A DNA stretch of 10,493 nucleotides from an uncultured Arcobacter sp. (lineage in GTDB: Bacteria > Campylobacterota > Campylobacteria > Campylobacterales > Arcobacteraceae), in assembly GCA_913062735.1 (NCBI GenBank), contig CAJXWI010000043.1, forward strand, positions 1 through 10,493. The letters are read 5' to 3'. The notes under the pieces are model-generated. The model did not search any database, had not been told where the DNA came from, and saw nothing but the letters and a program-made list of their open reading frames with translations. Positions 7,043 through 10,493 of the stretch are shown here, piece by piece (positions within the stretch are counted from its first letter, which is position 1; the number at the start of each line of letters is the position of its first letter). A program made the position numbers and the translations under genes.

Positions 7043-7624
7043 ATGGCGCTAAAAGATAATATTGATTTCGTTAAAAATGAAATTTCAAGTGAAGAAAAAT
7101 TCTTAGAAGGTTTTGTAAGAAGTGAAAACTTTTTTAAGAAATACAAAACTATAATTATAGCAGCTGCTGTTGTAGTTATTGTTGCAGTTGTTGCATACAA
7201 TGTCAACTCATATAACAATGAACAAAGTAAAATAGAAGCAAATATTGCCTTTAATACAATTTTGGAAAACCCAAATGATAAAGATGCATTATTTGTTTTA
7301 GAAAACAATAATAAAACACTTTATGACTTGGCTTTGTATTTAAAAGGGAATAAAGAAGGTAAAATTGTTGATACAAATGTTAAGTTTTTAAAAGAACTTT
7401 CTATTTATCAAAAAGCGCTTGCAAATAAAAATATTGCTGCATTAAATTCTGTTTCAATGCAAAGTGACTTTTTATTAAAAGAATTTGCTATTTTTAACAG
7501 AGCTTTATTATTGGCTCAAGATGGTAAATATAAAGAAGCGAAAACAACACTAAAATTAATAAAATCAGATTCAAAAGTGAATGAATTAGCTAGTTTGCTT
7601 AATCACTATTTGATTACAAAGTAA
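7043..7624 (+). CDS. Single-pass membrane protein, YfgM/TPR-like
   Basis: The 193-residue protein has a cytoplasmic N-terminus (1-34) with charged helices, one strong membrane helix (about 36-52, Ile/Val/Ala-rich), and a periplasmic helical domain. In that domain, repeating patterns such as NKTLYDLALYLKGNKEGK (about 90-107) and EFAIFNRALLLAQDGKYKEAKTTLKLI (about 147-173) look like TPR-type helix pairs. Topology, size and domain order match E. coli YfgM, an inner-membrane partner of the periplasmic chaperone PpiD at the Sec translocon. Residue identity is too low for me to name it on sequence alone. AAGG 6 nt before the ATG supports the start. A lipoprotein gene follows after 4 nt. A generic TPR membrane protein is the alternative reading. 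Confidence 0.75.
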   Translation: MALKDNIDFVKNEISSEEKFLEGFVRSENFFKKYKTIIIAAAVVVIVAVVAYNVNSYNNEQSKIEANIAFNTILENPNDKDALFVLENNNKTLYDLALYLKGNKEGKIVDTNVKFLKELSIYQKALANKNIAALNSVSMQSDFLLKEFAIFNRALLLAQDGKYKEAKTTLKLIKSDSKVNELASLLNHYLITK

Positions 7625-7628
7625 AATC

Positions 7629-8603
7629 ATGATAAAAAAAGTTTTATATTTTTGTACATTTGTACTATTGTTCCAAGGCTGCTCTTCAAAACAATATTTT
7701 GAACCAGAAGATTCTTACTCATTAAATGTAGATACCCAATCTTTAAGTGCGAATATTGTTGCATTTAATAGAGATGGAGCTACACTTGATAACAATTTAG
7801 TTATTACAAAAGAAGGTGTTTTAAAAGAAAAACTTCCTGAAAATTTTACTTTTATTAATTATTCGAATAAAAGATTAATTGCTAGTAATAACAAAGATCA
7901 ATTGTATATTGATTCAAAAATACTAGACTTAAATAAACATGTAATTGCTGCTTCTGTAAAAGGCGATATTTTAGCTTTATTGTTAAATACTAATACTATT
8001 GAGATTTATAATTTAAAAAGCAAAAAAGTTGTTTTTAAAGAATATCTTTCAAAATCTTTAGTAAATGATGTAAGAATTGCAAATCCTGTATTCTTAGGAG
8101 AATTACTTTTATTCCCTAGTTTAGATGGAAAAATTGTAATTGTAGATTACAAAAAGAATGTAATCTCTAATTCAATTGTACTTGATGCAGACAGCCAGTT
8201 TAATAATCTGATTTATTTAGATGTTGTTGATGATAATTTAATTGCAGCAACCTCTAGAAAAATTATTTCTGTTAGTTCTTCTAATGTAATTATCAAAGAT
8301 TTTGCAATAAGAGATGTTATTTCAAATGAAAAAGAAATTTATATTGCTACTAATGATGGACAAGTTATGCATTTAAATTCTACTTTAGAAACAAAGAATA
8401 GTAGAAAATATAAATTTGCTAAGTTTTATACTCTTGCTTTTGGGGAAGAGTTATATGCTTTAGAATCTCAAGGATATTTAGTAGCAATCAAACCTGATTT
8501 TTCAGGCGATAAAATTTATGATTTTTCATTAGATGAAGAAGATAAAGCTATTTCTATTGGAAATAAGATTTATTTTGATGATAGTTTTGTTATTTTAAAA
8601 TAG
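7629..8603 (+). CDS. Lipoprotein with beta-propeller-like repeats, possible BamB counterpart
   Basis: The 324-residue protein begins with a lipoprotein signal: Lys3-Lys4, a hydrophobic core, and FQGC with Cys18 followed by SSK, so it should be lipidated and, with no Asp at +2, sorted to the outer membrane where Lol rules apply. The mature part is almost wholly beta-strand with recurrent blade patterns: DGKIVIVDYKKN (166-177), DGQVMHLNSTLETK (243-256) and GYLVAIKPDFSGDKIY (282-297). These resemble PQQ/WD-type propeller blades such as those of BamB (YfgL), the non-essential lipoprotein of the outer-membrane beta-barrel assembly machine. It is somewhat shorter than E. coli BamB (about 390). It starts 4 nt after the upstream stop with only a weak SD (AAAG), so translation is probably coupled. 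The fold call is inference from pattern and neighbourhood. Confidence 0.72.
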   Translation: MIKKVLYFCTFVLLFQGCSSKQYFEPEDSYSLNVDTQSLSANIVAFNRDGATLDNNLVITKEGVLKEKLPENFTFINYSNKRLIASNNKDQLYIDSKILDLNKHVIAASVKGDILALLLNTNTIEIYNLKSKKVVFKEYLSKSLVNDVRIANPVFLGELLLFPSLDGKIVIVDYKKNVISNSIVLDADSQFNNLIYLDVVDDNLIAATSRKIISVSSSNVIIKDFAIRDVISNEKEIYIATNDGQVMHLNSTLETKNSRKYKFAKFYTLAFGEELYALESQGYLVAIKPDFSGDKIYDFSLDEEDKAISIGNKIYFDDSFVILK

Positions 8604-8610
8604 TTTCTTC

Positions 8611-8645
8611 TTTAAAACAAGTAGTTTTGACCTACTTGTTTTAAA
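8611..8645 (+). terminator. Rho-independent terminator after the lipoprotein gene
   Basis: TTTAAAACAAGTAG (8611-8624) and CTACTTGTTTTAAA (8632-8645) form a perfect 14-bp stem with a 7-nt loop (TTTTGAC). It begins 7 nt after the stop codon and is followed by a T-rich but interrupted tract (CTTTCTATTTC). Confidence 0.75.
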
Positions 8646-8762
8646 CTTTCTATTTCACTTTTCTACTTACCAGTATTTATACCTAATATTAATCAATCAT
8701 TTATAAAACTTTCCCTAACTTATTTTTCTTTTTTAAAATAAAAATAACAAAAATAAAGTTAC

Positions 8763-8787
8763 TAATAATGAATTATTAAATTTTTTT
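8763..8787 (+). terminator. AT-only hairpin with T-run, doubtful terminator
   Basis: TAATAA (8763-8768), loop TGAA, TTATTA (8773-8778), then AATTTTTTTC. The shape is terminator-like on the plus strand but the stem has no G-C pair. The rest of the 230-bp gap 8604-8833 holds only AT-rich DNA with no credible ORF. Confidence 0.2.
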
Positions 8788-8833
8788 CATCCCCCTCTTT
8801 TCCCATATCTATTTCATCAAAAAAATTAAAGTG

Positions 8834-9085
8834 TTATTTTTCAAAAAATTTTGATAATCCAATATCAAGTACTTTCGAAATTAAATATAATTGTCTAATA
8901 TTAAAATGTTTATTTTCAAGTCCTGCCTCAATTTTAGAAAGCATACTTGCAGATGAGTGACCAATGGCTAAAGCTAACTGTTCTTGTGTAAACCCTTTTT
9001 CTTTTCTATATTTCTTAACATTATTGGTAATATTAAGAAATAAACTTTCAAATTCTTCTTCTTCAACTTCTAAAAATATTTTCAT
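8834..9085 (-). CDS. Small XRE-family HTH transcriptional regulator
   Basis: DNA-binding protein of the Cro/CI (XRE) class, 83 residues, nearly all of it the HTH domain. Landmarks: VKKYRKEKGFTQEQLALAIG (23-42, helices 1-2), the recognition-helix segment SSASMLSKIEAGLENK (44-59), and the helix-5 segment RQLYLISKVLDIGLSKFF (64-81). A short acidic leader (VEEEEFE) precedes the domain. There is no extra sensor or protease domain, so it looks like a simple dimeric repressor. It is monocistronic and divergent from the ORF at 9263. The SD (AGGG) is 10-11 nt from the ATG and lies inside a 14-bp box repeated at 9151-9164, which points to autoregulation. An antitoxin role is possible by family, but no partner gene follows or precedes it in the same direction. 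Confidence 0.9.
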   Translation of the reverse strand: MKIFLEVEEEEFESLFLNITNNVKKYRKEKGFTQEQLALAIGHSSASMLSKIEAGLENKHFNIRQLYLISKVLDIGLSKFFEK

Positions 9086-9095
9086 TGTATATCAT

Positions 9096-9109
9096 TCCCT
9101 ATAGGTGTA
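9096..9109. promoter_or_regulatory. Candidate operator box 1 (at the XRE gene's RBS)
   Basis: TCCCTATAGGTGTA, identical to the box at 9151-9164 and containing the 8-bp palindrome CCTATAGG. It lies 10 nt upstream of the XRE ATG; its minus strand supplies the AGGGA that is the only plausible SD. A site for the XRE protein itself is the simplest reading. Confidence 0.55.
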
Positions 9110-9150
9110 ATTAATATTTAAGTTTATAAAAGATATGATTTATTTATAAC

Positions 9151-9164
9151 TCCCTATAGGTGTA
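9151..9164. promoter_or_regulatory. Candidate operator box 2 (between divergent promoters)
   Basis: Second exact copy of TCCCTATAGGTGTA, 55 bp from the first. It overlaps the start of a plus-strand TATAAT (9163-9168) and covers the predicted transcription start of the minus-strand promoter (TATAAT at 9169-9174). Binding here could block both directions. Confidence 0.55.
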
Positions 9165-9176
9165 TAATATTATAAT
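9163..9176. promoter_or_regulatory. Overlapping divergent -10 boxes
   Basis: TATAAT occurs on the plus strand at 9163-9168 and again at 9171-9176, and on the minus strand at 9169-9174. The minus-strand box would drive the XRE gene with a leader of about 75 nt; the plus-strand boxes would drive the ORF at 9263 with a leader of about 80-90 nt. AT-rich DNA yields chance matches, so which of these is used is uncertain. Confidence 0.45.
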
Positions 9177-9248
9177 TAATTTAAATAACTGAATAATAAC
9201 TAGGCATTTTAATAATAAATTTAAAAGAAAAAATAATTTAAATAGAAT

Positions 9249-9254
9249 GGAGGA
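9249..9254 (+). promoter_or_regulatory. Strong Shine-Dalgarno deciding a TTG start
   Basis: GGAGGA is the best SD in the window, 8 nt before the TTG at 9263. The in-frame ATG at 9275 would be 20 nt away, too far. This is the main reason to call the 9263 ORF a real gene. Confidence 0.6.
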
Positions 9255-9262
9255 ATTTAAGA

Positions 9263-9484
9263 TTGAAAAGAAAAATGTTAAATGAACTAAACATAAATCA
9301 GAATATGTGTTTTAATAAAATATCTCAAACCGATAAAGAAATACGTATTATCAAATCTAATATTAGAGTTGGATCTATAATAGAAATTAGAGAAATATGT
9401 AATATCTATATGATTTTGGAAAAATATAAATCTGATTTTGATATTGTTGTTTCAACGCAAGAAGTTTTAATACGGTTTAAATAA
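9263..9484 (+). CDS. Small hypothetical protein, 73 aa
   Basis: I do not recognise this protein. The predicted product is 73 residues: a basic, Asn-rich N-terminus (MKRKMLNELNINQN) followed by alternating short strands (EIRIIKSNIRVGSIIEIREICNIYMILEKYK, then FDIVVSTQEVLIRF). The RVGSIIEIREICNIYMIL stretch could be a small beta-barrel fold. There is no signal peptide, membrane helix or catalytic motif, and two Cys (16 and 46) are not in a metal-binding spacing. It starts with TTG after GGAGGA, is divergent from the XRE repressor across the twin-box region, and ends just before a hairpin with a T-tail. Being bracketed by a promoter region, an SD and a terminator supports expression; its function is unknown and probably controlled by the neighbouring repressor. 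Confidence 0.6.
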   Translation: MKRKMLNELNINQNMCFNKISQTDKEIRIIKSNIRVGSIIEIREICNIYMILEKYKSDFDIVVSTQEVLIRFK

Positions 9485-9498
9485 AAGAAATTTAATGA

Positions 9499-9528
9499 AG
9501 GTAAAAAATATTTACCTCTCATTTTTTT
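9499..9528 (+). terminator. Rho-independent terminator after the 73-aa ORF
   Basis: AGGTAAA (9499-9505) and TTTACCT (9511-9517) form a 7-bp stem with a 5-nt loop, followed by CTCATTTTTTT. It starts 14 nt after the stop codon of the 9263 ORF. Confidence 0.65.
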
Positions 9529-9652
9529 CAATTACTAAATTCTACTTGCAGACCAAAAAGCGCAAAGGTCACTTTGTATGAGCTCCAAAATTTAAATAAT
9601 GCATTTATAATTTTACAACATGAGAACTAAGACTATTAAATTTTTTCTTAGA

Positions 9653-9658
9653 TACAAT
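9653..9658 (+). promoter_or_regulatory. -10 box for the 61-aa membrane protein
   Basis: TACAAT in the context TTTTTTCTTAGATACAATATGC. The T-run just upstream is typical of sigma-70 promoters in this phylum. It predicts a leader of about 32 nt to the ATG at 9697. A second TATAAT at 9606-9611 is an alternative. Confidence 0.45.
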
Positions 9659-9696
9659 ATGCCTACTAAATACAAGACGAACAGAAGGAACTACAT

Positions 9697-9882
9697 ATGT
9701 ATGAAATATTAAATGCCGTAATCTCAATTATTGCAGGAATATATCTTTATTTAATAGCAGCAGAAAAAATTAAAAGTAGAATCAATGAAACAACTCTAAT
9801 AAAATATTCAAATGCAATGAAAGCCTTAGCTATCTTTTTTATTGTTTTTGGAATTATAGGACTTTTTACACCTTTAGGTTAA
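9697..9882 (+). CDS. Small two-helix membrane protein, 61 aa
   Basis: Not recognised. The 61 residues consist of two membrane helices (about 3-22, ILNAVISIIAGIYLYLIAA, and 42-58, ALAIFFIVFGIIGLF) joined by a polar basic loop (EKIKSRINETTLIKYSNAMK) and ending in TPLG. This fits a hairpin in the inner membrane, with the positive loop inside the cell. AAGGA 7 nt before the ATG and an upstream -10 box support expression. It stands alone between a terminator and a non-coding repeat region, with no partner to suggest a role. A small stress or holin-like protein is conceivable, but nothing specific shows it. Confidence 0.6.
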   Translation: MYEILNAVISIIAGIYLYLIAAEKIKSRINETTLIKYSNAMKALAIFFIVFGIIGLFTPLG

Positions 9883-10143
9883 TGTGAGTAAAAGCAGAAT
9901 CTTCAAGTTGTTTAATTTTTAGATGCCTGCTCCCATTAATTTTTTACCTACAAATATTTACCACTCATTTTGATAAACTTCCTATTTAATATCAATTTCT
10001 TAATTAACAGTTTTAGAGCTCGTGAAAGCTAGCGCATTCGTTTTTTACTTTTCTTTATTGAAAGAAACGTAACAAAAGAAGCAACTGCCACGTTGTTGAA
10101 AGCAAAGCTACCTTCCCTTATTGTTTTCTTCTTTCTGCTCTGC

Positions 10144-10176
10144 AAAACTCATTAAAATGTGCTAAAGAGCACATTT
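10144..10176 (+). repeat. Left arm of large inverted repeat, containing a hairpin
   Basis: This 33-bp arm matches the reverse complement of 10414-10446 at 31 of 33 positions. Within it and extending one base, AAAATGTGCT (10154-10163) and AGCACATTTT (10168-10177) form a perfect 10-bp stem with an AAAG loop, followed by TT. That is terminator-like on the plus strand. Similarity to the other arm resumes at AACAGTTT (10188-10195). Confidence 0.75.
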
Positions 10177-10413
10177 TTTAACATTCAAACAGTTTCGAGC
10201 TGTTTCGAAAGAAAAAAACAAACACTCTGTTTCAACAAAGGCAGAATCTCCGCTCCACGTTTTACATAAAATTGATTTCTCTTGAAATATAAAACTATAA
10301 GAAATAGATAAATCTAGCCTAATCTACATTCCCAACGGCTCTTCCCCTGACTTTGATAAAGCTAAATCTTTTTATTTTTTAGCGGAAAAAGGTGAAAACT
10401 GTTAGAGCGTCAG

Positions 10414-10446
10414 AAATGTGCTCTTTAGCACGTTTTAGTGAGTTTT
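10414..10446 (-). repeat. Right arm of large inverted repeat, containing a hairpin
   Basis: Inverted partner of 10144-10176 with two transition differences; the spacer between arms is 237 bp. It holds the same self-complementary core, AAATGTGCT and AGCACGTTT around a CTTT loop, with one G-T pair. AAACTGTT at 10396-10403 is the partner of 10188-10195, extending the inverted similarity to about 50 bp per arm. Confidence 0.75.
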
Positions 10447-10493
10447 TGAACCTAGCTAACAAATGAAAATATTTAGGAACCCGAAGGGCTTTC

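Larger units (their letters stand above)
9883..10493. other. 611-bp region without a credible gene; repeat-rich
   Basis: All six frames are broken by stops and no frame has an SD plus start plus sustained reading. The stretch is less AT-extreme than the preceding gap and full of short inverted repeats: TTTCTTT/AAAGAAA (10050-10067), AAACAG/CTGTTT (about 10187-10205), the two hairpins in the large inverted repeat (10144-10446), and CCCGAAGGG near the right end. AACAGTTTTAGAGC (10006-10019) has a degenerate direct copy at 10397-10408. This looks like a non-coding repeat element or a long-decayed remnant, continuing past the window edge. Confidence 0.5.

Noticed and set aside
6994..7308. 104-codon minus-strand open frame with hydrophobic stretches
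   Set aside because: Antisense to the YfgM-like gene; its Thr/Ile/Ala run mirrors the membrane helix codons of the real gene.
9247..9285. 12-codon ORF starting at the ATG that overlaps GGAGGA
   Set aside because: Its start codon overlaps the SD and it has none of its own; a leader peptide is possible but nothing supports it.
8834..9484. Toxin-antitoxin module formed by the XRE protein and the 73-aa ORF
   Set aside because: The genes are divergent rather than co-transcribed, and the ORF shows no RelE, HipA, HigB or other toxin motif I can identify.
9551..9570. GACC/GGTC hairpin between the terminator and the 61-aa gene
   Set aside because: Only a 4-bp stem around a 12-nt loop, easily expected by chance.
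9495..9581. 29-codon ORF starting within the terminator stem after the 73-aa gene
   Set aside because: No SD, starts inside a hairpin with a T-tail, and the product shows no recognisable pattern. A second short frame over the same stretch is equally unsupported.
8604..10493. CRISPR array, tRNA, integrase or transposase in the accessory part
   Set aside because: No regularly spaced repeats, no cloverleaf and no frame with recombinase or transposase motifs; the only repeats are the twin boxes and the inverted repeat listed above.

Overview
The window looks like a low-GC genome of the Arcobacter group (Campylobacterota). This rests on three things: very AT-rich DNA, promoters with a strong TATAAT and no clear -35 box, and gene order. 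The minus-strand block ctpA-purC-purS-purQ-(periplasmic SH3-like protein)-plsC-crcB matches, as I recall it, the Campylobacter jejuni block Cj0511-Cj0517. The tatA-argS pair also sits together in C. jejuni. No species can be assigned from the sequence alone.

Bases 1-1235 (minus strand) hold a short transcription unit: a clear -10 box, tatA, then argS. argS runs off the left edge, so only its N-terminal 318 codons are present. Bases 1263-6968 (minus strand) hold the long housekeeping block. ctpA has its own -10 box and is followed after 8 nt by purC. A second -10 box, embedded in a perfect 10-bp inverted repeat, starts purS-purQ, an SH3b-like membrane protein, plsC and crcB. Most of these genes are packed with gaps of 1-30 nt or overlap. 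PurC, PurS and PurQ serve purine synthesis (PurL is not in the window), PlsC phospholipid synthesis, FluC/CrcB fluoride export, and CtpA envelope proteolysis.

Bases 7043-8645 (plus strand), divergent from ctpA, hold a single-pass membrane protein of YfgM/TPR type and a lipoprotein with beta-propeller-like repeats. They are followed by a perfect 14-bp terminator hairpin. The order resembles the enterobacterial yfgM-bamB pair and suggests outer-membrane assembly.

Bases 8646-10493 are accessory in character. A small XRE-type repressor (minus) is divergent from a 73-codon ORF of unknown function (plus). Between them lie two identical 14-bp boxes containing CCTATAGG: one abuts overlapping divergent -10 boxes and the other covers the repressor's ribosome binding site. 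Next come a terminator, an isolated 61-residue two-helix membrane protein, and about 600 bp with no credible gene. That last stretch carries a long imperfect inverted repeat with nested hairpins and may be an interspersed non-coding repeat. I see no CRISPR array, tRNA, rRNA, transposase or recognisable defence system.
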